Origin: Leishmania martiniquensis
Lineage: Eukaryota > Euglenozoa > Kinetoplastea > Trypanosomatida > Trypanosomatidae
Length of the DNA stretch: 64,000 bases
Direction: 5' to 3'
Assembly (NCBI RefSeq): GCF_017916325.1
Contig: NC_090142.1
Coordinates: 131,501 to 195,500, forward strand
Position 1 is the stretch's first letter. Each line of letters starts with the position of its first letter. A program made the position numbers and the translations under genes. Positions 1 to 11,300 of the stretch are shown piece by piece. The notes beneath the pieces are model-generated. The model saw nothing but the letters and a program-made list of their open reading frames with translations, searched no databases and was not told the DNA's origin.

Positions 1-727
1 CGCTCTCTCAGCCCCTCCCCTTCCCTTCCCTCCCCCCCACCACCACCACACACACACGCACACACCGCACACACACAGAGGTATTCTGTGCAGCTTTTGT
101 CGGGCCCCCCTCTCTCTCCGCCTCTCTCGTCACGTGAACGCATCTAAGTAAGGGCAAACGATAGCTCACGTCGTCACGCACATGTGGGGTAACGGTGGAG
201 GTGGACAGGTGCGGCAGCGGCGACGGTTTAGGGCGCATGCGCGCCTCTGCATCCGCCGCGTGTCGCGCCTGCGCGAGTGGGGCAGCAGAGGGGCGACACA
301 GGGGAGGGGAGGAGGGAGGGGCACCGCGCGCCCAACGAAAAGAGGCGAAACAGAGTTGCACGAGAGCGAAGTGAGGAGAGGCGAAACGGTCGCAGTGCCG
401 TGCGCGCGCCACCACACTCGCATCAGCGCACCAGGAGAGAGGGGAAGTGAGAAAGAGGAAGAGAGAAACAGCGGCGCCACGACGGGGGCAGGAGATGCGG
501 AGGGGCACAAGTGAGAGGGAAAGGGGGAACGCAAGTGTATGTGTGTGTGAGAGAGAGGGGGAGGAGAGGGGGGCGGAACAAAGCAGCAGGCACGCAGCCC
601 ACTCCCCACACGCACGCACACCAGTGCGCGCGCCCAGCCACGATATTGCCGACTACTTCGCCCACGGCCCTTCCAAGGCAGAGGCGCGCCTCGACGACGA
701 CTTCACTGCCGCACTTGTCGGCCATAC
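1..727. other. Gene-free spacer at the left edge
   Basis: I see no credible coding region here. On the minus strand this is the 3' untranslated and intergenic sequence after the LRRC51-like gene. CA runs at about 47-77 and GA-rich stretches at about 430-475 and 525-575 (pyrimidine-rich on the minus strand) could serve polyadenylation and trans-splicing of the next gene to the left, outside the window. Open frames in it are Ser/Pro/Leu- or Arg/Glu-rich translations of low-complexity DNA. Confidence 0.7.
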
Positions 728-3235
728 CTAGGCTTGGCTTCCCACCATGGACCGCGCCTTGGCCAGCACGCTTGTCTGACCCGTCGTGAACATTTCGTAT
801 GCGCCTGCCATGTGGCAGTCGAGCCCTGTGAGGGTGACGAAGTCAACCTGCCGCAGCGGCGCCACGCGAGTGGGATTTCGCAGCAGCAGCGCCAGCAGTC
901 GCCTCCAGTAGTGCGAGTTGCCATCGGACCGACCCCCCCCTCTGGCGGTGTTCTCGGCGCCGCCCGCGCCGTGCGCACTCGGGGCGGGTGCCTTTCCGCT
1001 CTGAACGGTGACAGCCCGAATATTCATGTCCTCCGCGATGGGATTACCGTGGAGGGTGAGGATGGCGAGGTACGGCAACGGTGCGATCTGCGTCTCAACG
1101 ACGCGCCAGTCAGCGATGGCGTTGCCGTGCAGCTTGAGGCTTTGCAGCGGCAGCAGGCTTAGGTCTGGCAGGGTTGAAATATCGTTCTGACTGAGGTCCA
1201 ACGTGTGCAGCGTGAGCAGACAGTTCGCCACAAGGCGGCGCAGCACCGGCACCAGCTGCGCCATCTTCGCTTGCAGGTGGCAACCAGACACCCGCACGCA
1301 GGACGCATCATACCGAACCAGGCCGGTGTCGCTGTTGCTGGCTTTGTTGCCATGCCTCGTGCCACGCTGCTGACCACCGGCGCCACCGCCGATGCCGAGC
1401 TCGTCTGTGATGCTGCCCCCTGATCCGCTGCCGACGCCCGCTTCGAGAAACGAGAAGCTGTGCTTCTCAGTCTGGAACTCGTACGCCTCCTCCTCGCCAC
1501 GCTTGTTGCGTGCTTTGATGAGCGTGCGGTTGGAGGCGGAGGCGCCAGACTTGCTGGGGTCACTCTCCTGATTGAGGAAGACCCCCTGGGAGAGCTGAGC
1601 GTCGGCGACGGCGCGGGGTAGCCGGTTGGCGTGCACGTGCCCCGAGACGGGCGTGAGTCGCAGCAGCATCGACGGCTCCGTCGCCTTGACAAAAGAGAAG
1701 TCGAGCAGCGCCCACGCATTGCTGCAGGCGTCGATGCGGGTGTCCGCCAGCCCGTAAAACGCCTCGACGGCGCGGTGGACGTGCTCTGGGCGCGCCGCCG
1801 ACAGCTCCTGCCCGCGCGCGAGCTTCAGGCCTCTTTTTGCCGCCGGGAGAGACACGGCGCCGCCACCCTTCTCCGACTGCCGCGGCGGCAACGGGGCCAG
1901 GGGCAGATCGCGTTTAGCCCGCGAGGATGTCGATAAGGTCGGCGCCGCGCGGGCGAGCACCTCAGGCACCGTGAGCATTCTGCGGTGAATTGTCACGATG
2001 AGGCCGTCATCGAGGAACATTTTGTCCTCGAAGAGGAGGTGGTCGGCACCCCAGATGAAGCGCATGCAGCTGAGCGGCTGGTTACGCTCGGTGAACTGCC
2101 GCCCCAGCTGGCTGTACGCCTCCTGCACCGTTGCCGGGGCCGGCGGCGGGGCCAGCACCTCCTCCTCCTGTAAAATGTCTTTACGCAGCTGAATTTCCAC
2201 CTCGATGGGGGCGATGTGGTCCGGGGGCGCCGTCTTGCCACCTGGAGAGGTTATCCAATGAAGAAGCTGGAAAAGGCGGTACGAGACGAGCAGTTTGCCC
2301 TCTGTTATGGTGACAGCGTCCTCGTAGGAAATTAGACTGCCGCGTGGCGCGGGCCGCGTTGGCGCTGCGGCATCCGCCGCGGAGGCGTCGGGAGGCAGTC
2401 GCGTGCCCGAAGCTGTCTGCTGCTGTGGTGGCTGCGCCTGCGCCTGCTGCTGCTGCTGCTGGTGGAACCAGCGCACGCCGTGGTTAGCCTGTGCAACGGC
2501 GATAGCAGCGGCACTTAGGCTACCGTTGGCGGCATCCTTGGAGGCGCTGCCGTATGCTGAGCTCGACTTCCCAAAGGAATCCGCTTGGCAGCGCTTGCGT
2601 GCGCCGGTTTGATGCCGCTGCTGCTGCAGTGCAGCGGGTGAACCACGCTCATCGGCAGCGTCCCTCCCGCTAGCGGCGGCAGCGGCTATAGCATGGGCTG
2701 TATTGGCCGTCGTATTACTGTCCGCGCCGCCAACGCCAGCTGCGCTACTGTCCTCGTCACCCTCGTCGGCGACGAGGCGATGATGGAGCTCGCGACGCTT
2801 TCGGAACGCCTCGTATCGCTTTTCCTGCGTGATCCTCCACTCCTCTTGGCGCTTCAGCAGATCATGTGCGCGCCGCTTCCGACTTCGAGCTCTGCTCGCT
2901 CCAGGCATGGCGAGCGGAGCAGCAGCAGGACCGTTGCTCCTCTTGTTCGACGGCATCTGCATGGCCCCTCTGCCGCCCGTCGCCGCCGTACCCGCGGCAG
3001 CGGCATCAGCCGCAGCAGCAGTAGCGGCGTCCACAACAGCAATGTGCTGCTGCTCCGACAGCTGTACCCATCGCTGCACTGCCTGCACATTGCTATCAGC
3101 GATGGTCGAGGGGTAGGGGAAGTGCGTCACCAGGAGCACCTGAGGAGCGAGAAGATCGTAGTAGGCGTTGATGTCCTGCGACATAATTGCCTCCGTCACG
3201 ACACGGCGGCCATGCTCCGCCTGCTCGTACTCCAT
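728..3235 (-). CDS. Leucine-rich repeat protein, LRRC51-like at the C-terminus
   Basis: Protein of 835 residues. The ATG at 3235 is chosen because the frame upstream is a Thr-His run coded by a CA microsatellite and a trans-splice acceptor sits at about 3300. Seen: an Ala-rich low-complexity N-terminal half with a Gln run near residue 257, then two to three LRRs at about 674-735 (LDLSQNDISTLPDL, LKLHGNAIADW, ILTLHGNPIAE), followed by a capping segment of the kind that closes LRRC51. Known: LRRC51 is a small LRR protein of ciliated eukaryotes. Inferred: a flagellum-related scaffold carrying a long lineage-specific N-terminal extension. The middle part (about 320-420), which includes QPLSCMRFIWGADHLLF, matches no family I recognise. 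Existence is confident; the family assignment rests on the C-terminal fifth only. Confidence 0.83.
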   Translation of the reverse strand: MEYEQAEHGRRVVTEAIMSQDINAYYDLLAPQVLLVTHFPYPSTIADSNVQAVQRWVQLSEQQHIAVVDAATAAAADAAAAGTAATGGRGAMQMPSNKRSNGPAAAPLAMPGASRARSRKRRAHDLLKRQEEWRITQEKRYEAFRKRRELHHRLVADEGDEDSSAAGVGGADSNTTANTAHAIAAAAASGRDAADERGSPAALQQQRHQTGARKRCQADSFGKSSSAYGSASKDAANGSLSAAAIAVAQANHGVRWFHQQQQQQAQAQPPQQQTASGTRLPPDASAADAAAPTRPAPRGSLISYEDAVTITEGKLLVSYRLFQLLHWITSPGGKTAPPDHIAPIEVEIQLRKDILQEEEVLAPPPAPATVQEAYSQLGRQFTERNQPLSCMRFIWGADHLLFEDKMFLDDGLIVTIHRRMLTVPEVLARAAPTLSTSSRAKRDLPLAPLPPRQSEKGGGAVSLPAAKRGLKLARGQELSAARPEHVHRAVEAFYGLADTRIDACSNAWALLDFSFVKATEPSMLLRLTPVSGHVHANRLPRAVADAQLSQGVFLNQESDPSKSGASASNRTLIKARNKRGEEEAYEFQTEKHSFSFLEAGVGSGSGGSITDELGIGGGAGGQQRGTRHGNKASNSDTGLVRYDASCVRVSGCHLQAKMAQLVPVLRRLVANCLLTLHTLDLSQNDISTLPDLSLLPLQSLKLHGNAIADWRVVETQIAPLPYLAILTLHGNPIAEDMNIRAVTVQSGKAPAPSAHGAGGAENTARGGGRSDGNSHYWRRLLALLLRNPTRVAPLRQVDFVTLTGLDCHMAGAYEMFTTGQTSVLAKARSMVGSQA

Positions 3236-4550
3236 ACGTCGGCAAGCAGGCGGGGCCTGAGAGGATGCGCGGATGGGGTTCGGGAGCTCCGCTTCGCGTC
3301 TGAGCAAGGCGGCAGAGAAAATGGGGAGCCTCGGAGCACGGAGCAGCGACAAAATGTGTATATATGGATGTGTATGTGTGCGTGCGTGCGTGTGTGTGTG
3401 TGTGTGTGGTGGATGTATCTGCTGAGAGGAGTTGCGATGAGCGATGCGCCCACTCCTCCTCCAGTCCTCATCACACAGCGGCACGCGCGCACACTCCCCG
3501 AAAGGGGCGCAGAGAAAGAGAGGGAGAAGACGGAAGGGGGACAGGTGGTCAATAAGGCACCGACGATGGAGAAACAGGGAGGGTGACGGGGCACCTCTGC
3601 ACTAGCAGCAGCGGCAGTCGCGCGCAGCAGCCGCGATGGTAGCTGCCGTGCCGGTGTGCAAGCAAGCCTGGAGGGGTATGCATTCGTGCGTGTGTTGCTG
3701 CGTATTCAAAGAGGTCCGCGCAGCAACGCACTCTGATGACTATCCGAAGTGCCTCCGCAGGAAGGCTGGTAAGGGGGGGTGAGGAACTTGGCGGGTGTAT
3801 GGGTACGAACGTATACACGCACGCGTGCGCGCTCAGGCACAGTGAAAGGAAAGGGGAGTGGAGGAGAGCGAAGAGGATAGACGAAACTGAAATGGAAAGA
3901 AGGTCAGAGAAGGTAAACTATACAGAGGGGCTTCGCGTCTAGACGGGTGAGGCGAGCGAGCGCCGCACCCACACGCCCGTGCGGGTGACGTGAGAATGGG
4001 TACATCGGTGTGCACCAGCGCCTCACTCAGAAGGGTGATTCCCAATGCGCATCGCGTATTGAATCACGAGCCTACAAGAAACGAATGAACAACGAGAAGA
4101 GGGGGGGCTCCACCACAACGTGTGCAGCGACGTCGCACTACGTACATCTGTAAGGCTATCCGGGAGCACCCCCTCTCTATATACATATACGCACACACCC
4201 GCGCACCCATATGCGTTGGCCTCTCGAGAGCGCTGATGGAGGAGGGGGAGGAGGGTGTAGAGCGCTGATGGAGGAGGGGGGTATGCGCTACCCCACCACC
4301 ACCCGTGCCGCCGGAGCCTCCCCGCCTCTGTCAACCGGCTGCAGCCACCCCACCCCGCCGACCCACGGAGGACGTGCAGAAAGACCACATTCGAGCGTAA
4401 GAGAGGAGGAAGCGGTTCACAGGCGAGGCTAATGTACATCATCGTCATCATCCAGGGGCACACTGGCGTAGATAACAAAGAAAGGAATGGGGGAGGGGGA
4501 GGGCAGCGGGGAACGCTGCTGCTGCCTCTGCGACCACGACCACAGTACAT
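3236..4550. other. Intergenic spacer between PFR-like and LRRC51-like genes
   Basis: No gene seen. It holds a GT/GTGC microsatellite at about 3370-3412 and a 22-base direct repeat (AGAGCGCTGATGGAGGAGGG plus two G) at 4227-4248 and 4259-4280. The 175-codon minus frame at 4023-4550 is Pro/Ser/Cys-rich and repeat-derived, so it is not called. Confidence 0.65.
3300..3330 (-). promoter_or_regulatory. Predicted spliced-leader acceptor for the LRRC51-like gene
   Basis: On the minus strand a pyrimidine-rich tract (about 3330-3303) ends in the first downstream AG at 3301-3300, 64 bases before the ATG at 3235. The geometry is typical of trypanosomatid trans-splicing; it is predicted from sequence only. 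Confidence 0.5.
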
Positions 4551-6953
4551 CTACGGCTTGTCCACACCGAGCAGCTCACGGATGGCGTCGCCGTTCTTAT
4601 AATTTGCCTCCATAGCTCGCAGCTCCTCGCGGCTATGGCGCAGCCCCGCCCACTTCGACTCCACCGCCTTCATTTCGTGGTCCACCAGTCGTCCCTGTTG
4701 AGAGAGGTAGGTGCTCTCGTGCGCCAGACCAATCAGGCGGGCCGTGACGAAGGGGTGGACAGCCGTGGCCGAGAGAGGAGCAGCAGCGGCGCCGTCGCTT
4801 GCTGCGGTGGCTGCTGGAGTATCGGCTCCCGTAGTGGCCACATCGGTCACCGAGGGGGCAGTCGGAGAGGGGTCCGCATCGGCGGCCCCTGCAGTAGGCG
4901 CGTCTTCCAGCAGGCCCGGCGTGGGGAGCGGTTTCTCAGCCTCCTCTGCCGCGCTGGACGTGGGCGGTTGGGTCTGCGTGTGCCGCACCACGACACTCTT
5001 CAGCACCGGATCCACCTCTGCTTTCCGTTCTGCCTCCATGTCGGACACATACTTCAGGTACAGCTGAACCTCATCCAGCTCGCGCGTGACGTCAGCCAGG
5101 CGCTGCTCGTGCATGGCGACGTCGGGGTCCATGGTGTCACTCGCGCGCTCTTGATTTAGCAGAGTGCTGCGCTGCAGGAGTCGCATGCGGTCTGCCTGCG
5201 TGCATCGCTTCGCCCTGGCCTCCTCCGCCGCGTACACAAATTGCTCATAGTAGCCCACGTATTCCTCTGCCTCACGTTGGGCGAGGTCAGCGTCGCTCTC
5301 CTCAACTGCCGCGAGGTGCTTCAGTAGCTTCGGCACGCACGCGTCCACGTACTTGCCGAACACATCACCAGCCTGATTCCAACGTGACAGCACATCCTCG
5401 CAGTGCACCAGGCAGTCGAGGTGAGCTGACTGGGCCTGCAGCTGTGCTTGCACCGCCGCCGCCTCCTTGGCGCGCTGCTCGCGCTGCGACATGCACTGCT
5501 GCGAGTATCGACTGCGCTCACGTGCATTTTCAGCAAGCTTCGCGAGCAACACGCCAACCTCCTCCCACAGCGCACGCGCGGTCTTGTCCATCTCGCCCAG
5601 GCGGGCCCTCATGCTCCCGTCCGCCGCGATCTCCGCTGCCTGCATGGCGGCCAACTGCTCCTCCGCCTGCTGAATGCTGTCCGACAGGAGGCAAACATCG
5701 TGCTGCACACTGGACAGCGCCTCCTTCGAGTACTTCTGCACTGCCTGCACCGCCTGATGGCTGTCGTCGATGAGGTTCACCACATCACGGCGAAAGTCCC
5801 GAGTGTCGTCCGAGTGCAGCGAGACGAGCGTCATGCGGGCCTTGTACAGCAGCAGGAGGTCGTTGGAGAGGTCTACCTGGGCATGCAGGTTACGCAAAGC
5901 TTTGAGAGGGTCGCCGGTGTCGATGGCCTCTTCCTTCTCACGCTTCACCATCTGCACGCGGGCCTGCAAGTCGCGGAGCGCCACCTCAGACTTTTTCAGC
6001 TCCCGCTGCGCGTAGTCGCCAGGGTTGTAATGCAGGCGCTCGTGCAGCGCGACGGCGGCGCGGGAGGGGCAAACGACCCCCTCCCTGTCCTCAGCCTCCG
6101 CTGCCTCGGCGGACACCACCGCCCCGGTCTGTTCAGCTCGGTCTGCCGCGCCATCCTCTTGAGCTGCCGCTGGCTTCCCCTGCGGCTTCTCGTCACGCAC
6201 CGCCACCTCGCCCTCTCCGAACCACACCAGTTCGCTCAGCTTATCCAGCAAGCTCAGCTGCGTCAGGTGCGTGTCCAACGGCGCCAGCAGGTACGGCGAT
6301 CGTAGCAGGTCGTCCAGCGCGCGCCGCATCGTGTCCATCGGGATCACAGGCATCTGAGTCATGGAGTCTGTCTCCCGCACCGGTGTGCGTAGCGCGTGCT
6401 CCTCCACCACATCGGCAGGCGTGAGTGGCATGTCCTCGGTGCACCGGTAAGCGTCGAGGTACGAATGCAGGCTTTCCACGGCGCGCGTGTTGTGCACAGC
6501 GCTCTCCATCGGAAGTTCTGACAGCAGTGCCTGAATCTCCTCCATGCGGGCGCACCAGCGGTTGTTGAGCGACTCGACCTTCTCCCGCAGCTCCGCATTC
6601 AAGGCGGCTTGCTGGCAGCCATGGTACATCAGAGACGCGTGCTCTATTGGGGGTTCCAGTCGCGCTGCGTCAAGGGCCTCTTTCGAGCTTCGATCGGTGA
6701 TCGGCAGCAGCTTCTGCACCGCTGTCGAGTTCGCCAGGGATGATGCAGCGCTGCCGTCCGCGAAGTAAGTGCGCCCCGCTGCCGTGCGCAAGAGTGATAC
6801 GGGTTGATCGCTGTCGCTGGCTCGCAAGTCATCGTAGCCGACATGGGAGCGCAGTATCGTCAGAGCATCTTTCGGCAGCTGCGGGGCGAGCGGCTTCGCT
6901 CGGTACCCGCTGTGCGGCAAGCTTGTCGCATACGGGCGCCTGTCTGGATACAT
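4551..6953 (-). CDS. Paraflagellar rod family protein
   Basis: Protein of 800 residues starting at the ATG at 6953 (MYPDRRPYATSL); an AG after a CT tract lies 17 bases upstream, whereas the longer frame runs into CT-repeat DNA. Residues about 300-650 are a long alpha-helical coiled-coil region with the flagellar rod domain signature (LHYNPGDYAQRELKKSE; DPLKALRNLHAQVDLSNDLL; DDTRDFRRDVVNLIDDSHQA; KYSKEALSSVQHDVCLLSDS). Known: proteins of this family build or associate with the paraflagellar rod alongside the axoneme. The C-terminal about 120 residues add an Ala/Thr/Pro-rich linker and a final helix. It is longer than the major rod proteins PFR1 and PFR2 (about 600 residues), so it is more likely a minor rod component than either main subunit. 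Confidence 0.86.
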   Translation of the reverse strand: MYPDRRPYATSLPHSGYRAKPLAPQLPKDALTILRSHVGYDDLRASDSDQPVSLLRTAAGRTYFADGSAASSLANSTAVQKLLPITDRSSKEALDAARLEPPIEHASLMYHGCQQAALNAELREKVESLNNRWCARMEEIQALLSELPMESAVHNTRAVESLHSYLDAYRCTEDMPLTPADVVEEHALRTPVRETDSMTQMPVIPMDTMRRALDDLLRSPYLLAPLDTHLTQLSLLDKLSELVWFGEGEVAVRDEKPQGKPAAAQEDGAADRAEQTGAVVSAEAAEAEDREGVVCPSRAAVALHERLHYNPGDYAQRELKKSEVALRDLQARVQMVKREKEEAIDTGDPLKALRNLHAQVDLSNDLLLLYKARMTLVSLHSDDTRDFRRDVVNLIDDSHQAVQAVQKYSKEALSSVQHDVCLLSDSIQQAEEQLAAMQAAEIAADGSMRARLGEMDKTARALWEEVGVLLAKLAENARERSRYSQQCMSQREQRAKEAAAVQAQLQAQSAHLDCLVHCEDVLSRWNQAGDVFGKYVDACVPKLLKHLAAVEESDADLAQREAEEYVGYYEQFVYAAEEARAKRCTQADRMRLLQRSTLLNQERASDTMDPDVAMHEQRLADVTRELDEVQLYLKYVSDMEAERKAEVDPVLKSVVVRHTQTQPPTSSAAEEAEKPLPTPGLLEDAPTAGAADADPSPTAPSVTDVATTGADTPAATAASDGAAAAPLSATAVHPFVTARLIGLAHESTYLSQQGRLVDHEMKAVESKWAGLRHSREELRAMEANYKNGDAIRELLGVDKP

Positions 6954-8353
6954 GGGGCTTACCTGGTGGCTAACAAGGAGCGTGGGAAGTGAGCGCCGGT
7001 ATCGTCGAGTGAAAGAGAGAGAGAGGAGGGGGCGAAGGCGAGTGTGATGCGTATTTGGCCGGTTCCACAATGTTGTGAGCCTCTTTTGCCTCTCGTGTGT
7101 GTTTATGTGTGTGTGTGCGAAGAGCGGCGCTGCTGTCGAGGGAGGCCGACAGGCCATATGCGCACGCGTTTCGGTTGAGTGTAACAGACCAAAAGAAGAA
7201 AAGTAATCGCACCAGAGACGTGGAGTGGGCGGAGCGCTCGAGAGAGAGGGGAGAGGGGCGGGGGGTGAGGAGAGGGGGCACTGTCGCCATCATAGCAGCG
7301 TTGGTGAGGCAAAAGAGAGGCGCCGAATGTGCCTGCACTCCTTTCCCCATCACACACACACACACTTCTTGTCATCTCCGCTACCGTGCACCTGCGGAGG
7401 TGGTAAATGGGAAAAAAAACGAAAAAAAAGAAGGGGTCCGCCCCCCCCTCCGCACCGCAGCGACGCCGTGCCGAGGGGAAGGAGGCTTCACGGGTGACCG
7501 GTGCAGGCGAACGCGTGCGCCTGACTAAGGTCAGTGAGGGGAAGTGCGAATCGTATGGAAAGGCAAAAGAAAAGGGGCACATCAGAGGCGCATGCCGGTG
7601 ATGCCGCGCACGTCTCAGAGCTCCCCACCCCACAGCACAACGCGCGCGCACACCATTACCCCGTTGCCTTTCTTCAAACGACTCGGTCGGTGAGCGCGCA
7701 CCAGCCGCCGCATCACAGCGATCGCTGCCTCTGCCCCTGCCCGATGCGCTTCAGCTTTACTCGTACCGCCGGTTGCCTCCCGTCGAACGGCATCATAACT
7801 ACGACAGTGAGAATAGAGAGCGCCGGATGGGGATGGGCGGCGACTACATACATACTTGCAAGACCAAGAAGAGAGAGCGGGAGCCCGACCCTGCGTCTCC
7901 TCCCCGCCCCCACAGACAGACGCGCACACACACACACACACCGGCGCGCACACACGCATGCGCGTGCGGCAACGGTAAGTTGAAATATATATATGTGTGT
8001 GTGTGTGTGCATGTGCACGCGGCCACGCCCACGCGCGGACGCCTTGACGAGTTGAAAGCGAGCTGTAGCCATGTATGGTACATCACTTGCAGGAATCCCT
8101 GCGTATGTGTGTGTTTGTGTGTGTGTCTCGGCTTCCTCCTCAGATAGCTCCCCCCCTATTCTTGTTGCCGCCATCATCGCCTCACGCATGTGCGGAGGCA
8201 GGAACACGGCCAAGGATGGAGAGAGACAGAGAAACGAAAAGCGATGCTCGACGGTGCACAACAACGAATAGCGTGTGCGTGCGAGAGGGGAGAGAGAGCA
8301 GCAGCACCACCACCACTTGCCCGAATAAGTGTCTCGCGGGCGTTGCGCATTCA
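6954..8353. other. Intergenic spacer with compound microsatellites
   Basis: No gene seen. It contains A-rich runs at about 7411-7431, an AC run at about 7922-7942 and a TA run passing directly into a TG run at about 7986-8010. Frames crossing it encode CVCV and HTHT strings, the mark of CA/GT repeats rather than proteins. Confidence 0.65.
6970..7035 (-). promoter_or_regulatory. Predicted spliced-leader acceptor for the PFR-family gene
   Basis: On the minus strand a CT-rich tract at about 7035-7008 is followed by the first AG at 6971-6970, with another AG at 6965-6964 closer to the ATG at 6953. Either gives a very short 5' untranslated region. Confidence 0.5.
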
Positions 8354-11300
8354 TCAGTCTCGCGGGCGGCTTGCCTCTCCCTGCAGTCGCTCGATAAGCG
8401 GCGGACTCAGGCGCGTCCCCGCCAACCTCACAACCGCGATGCGTTTGTTCACACGCAGCAGGGCGGTGAAGTTTCGCACGGCAGGCAGCGATATGCCGGG
8501 GTTGTGCTCCAGGTGCACCTCATGCACGGTGTGATTTGCCGCAAGCGCGTAGCACAGGCTCTCAGCATCCACATTATCCAGCGACATGTTGTTGAAGTAC
8601 ACAACGCGGAGACGAGGCAGGTGCTCGAGGAGGTGCAGCACGGCAACGAAGCCGTTGTGGCCGACGTAGTTCCCGCTGAGGTCGATCTCCTCGACGGAGT
8701 AGGTAAACTCCGGTTGCACCGGAAGCTTGCGCATCAAGTAGCTGTTCGGACGGCACTGCTGTGCCTCACAGCAGCGAGCGTAGACGTCTCGAAGAGAGGG
8801 GCCGTAGAGGGTGCCGCCCTCCACCTCACGAAGAGCCTGCTTAACGGCGGGGTCGCCCTCCCCCACCAGCTGCTCGTAGGCTTTCTGTTGCTCCAAGCGC
8901 TCGGCAGTGGCCCTCCCGTGCCCGTTGGTTTCAGGTGTCGGGGAGGCATCCGCGGTGCGACCCGCCACGCCGTCGTCGTCGCCGCCACCGGTACCGGGTA
9001 GCTTGCCCATCGGCAGCGCGGAGGCCGAGCAGACAAGCGGGGCAGTGAGGGCCTCTCTGGCACCAGCGTCTGCCGCCGCGCTCGAGACGCAGCTCGGAAT
9101 AGGCGCGCTGCTCCTGTCGCTCTGACAGTAAGCTGTCGTGCGTGCCTCAACGCCGTCACCACTCTCAGAGGTGGAGGCGGGCGGACGGCCGCCGGCCACC
9201 GATGCCTCTAAGGAGGCCGCCAAGACGGATGAGGCGGCAGCGGCCTCAAGCGGAGTAACGGTCCCGGATGCCCTCTCGAGGCTGCATGCGCAGACGTCGT
9301 GGCTGTCCTTCAAAGCACCGCAAATGGTGTCGTCATTGTCGCTGTGAGCGCCCGCAATGCTTGCCGAGTCGCTCTCGCGGAGGTGGGGGATGTCGGCCAC
9401 GCTGATGCACGAGCTGCTATGTGCGGACGAAGAGAGGTCCGCATCTGACCCTTGCGGCATCTCGCCGCCCAGTCTACTGCCGACCTTCTCGGCGGCAGCG
9501 GGCGCAGACGGCGGTGTCACGAACGCTGCGAACGCGTCGCTGGGCAGCGACCCGGTGAGCACTGAAGCTGAAAAAATTGACGGGCGAACGGCCTCTGCGT
9601 CAAAGGGAGAGCCCCAGTCCGACTCGCACCCCCTCTCGTGTCCGCCGCGCCCGTGCAGGCTGCCGGCGTTGACATTGATGACAGACACAGAGTGGCGAGT
9701 AGGCACGGCACCGTCCTCCTCTGGCGGCACCACCGCGTCGATGCCGCCTTCGACGCGGCCGTCGTTACCGAGGGAGAGAAACTGAAGGTGGCGCTCGCGG
9801 GCTGCAGCGACGACGCGCGGATCCCTGGCGGCGAACGTCTTGGGATGCGGCGCCGCGGCAGCGGCAGTCGAAGGTGAGGCCTCGCCGTCGAGGTGTTTGT
9901 CAGCGCTGTAGGCATGTATGATGTCCTCCTCCACAAGACGAATGTTTCGCGTGCAGTAGCGGCTAACGCGCGCATTCTTCGTGAAGCTGTTCTGCGGCAG
10001 ATACTCTATCCCACTCAGTAACTGCTGGAAGACGCACAGGTGGGCGTCGAAGACACCACCGCTGAGTTTCGCAATGTAGAGCGCGGTCACACCCAAGTTG
10101 CCGACGAGAGTGGACGTGATGAGCGCTTTGGCAACGCAGCGAAGCGGCTCGTAGGTAAAGGTCATGGTGCGCAAGCGCCCCGTGCGGTCGCCCATGAAGA
10201 GGTTGGTCGGGAGGCCCGCCATTTTCGCATCCGGGAACACCTCCGCGACGCGGGCCGCCTTCAGTTTGCTGTACTGCTCCGTTGACATCACCTTAGGGTA
10301 CCCCATCCGCGACACCTCCTCGACCTCAACGCACATAATGATGGGGCTGACCTTGTACTTGGCGACGCCAATCATCTCCGCTGCGACGGCATCGTCGAGC
10401 AGCCGCTCATACACGCTGAGCTTCAGGGTGAGACAGGTAATGGACCCCACGTCGACTGTCTTCGCCGGTGAGTAGTCGAGCAGCACGCGCATCGGGTACA
10501 GCGGGGTGACAAAGGCGATGGCTGCCTTGTGATCGACGTACTGTAGCTCGCCGAACGCCTCCTGCTGCTCGCTAATCAGCGTCGTCGTGGCGGCGCTGTG
10601 GTAGGCGACGTCGATGCCAAACTGCGCCCGCCCCGGTGTCGCGTACGCTGGCAGGAGCACCTTACGCACGTATCCCTCCAACTCCTCGGCGTCCGTGCAC
10701 CGAGCGCGCAGCAGGTAGCCGCGTTGCCCCACAAGGGCGCCGATGGCGTAGACGCAGCTCTCCTGCAACTCGGAGCGATCACGCAGCGTGTAGCGCAGCT
10801 GAAAAGACCGGTGGCAGCCACCCAGCCGGTAGGGGCAGCGCAGCTTGTCGCCCATGTGCAGCCTTGCGAGTCGCGTGTCGCCGTCAACGCTGGAGACGTG
10901 GGGGTCGCGCAGGATGAACTGTACACAGTGCTTGCAAAATAGCTCGAGGTTCATGTCTGGGGCAGCATGGCAGTAGATGAGCTCCACCGCCTTCAACTTC
11001 TCCACCCACCAGGCGTCGCCGTCGACACGGTCGTCGATGAGTGATGCCGGCTCGCCCATTTCGTAGGAGCCCGTGAAACCGTGCGGCTCTGCATGCCCGT
11101 CGTCACTGCTTGCTGCGGCAGGGATCGTGTTGAGGCCGCCTCTGCTCAAGCTTGGCCGATGCAACGAGGCGCCGACGCCTGGTGAGTTGCCGGCAGCGCT
11201 GCCAGGTCGTGGCTGCTGCGCCACCGCGGTCCGGTCTGTGTACGAGAGCACCGTGAGCATCGGTGTCGAGTCCGCCTGTGTGGGCGACCGTCCATTCTGT

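Noticed and set aside
5448..6305. 285-codon plus-strand frame antisense to the PFR-family gene
   Set aside because: Shadow of the coiled-coil coding sequence (His/Leu/Arg-rich), no independent evidence.
6956..6966. CAG-GTAAG on the minus strand just before the PFR-family ATG, looking like a cis 5' splice site
   Set aside because: The following frame is continuous with the PFR domain and no matching downstream acceptor improves it.
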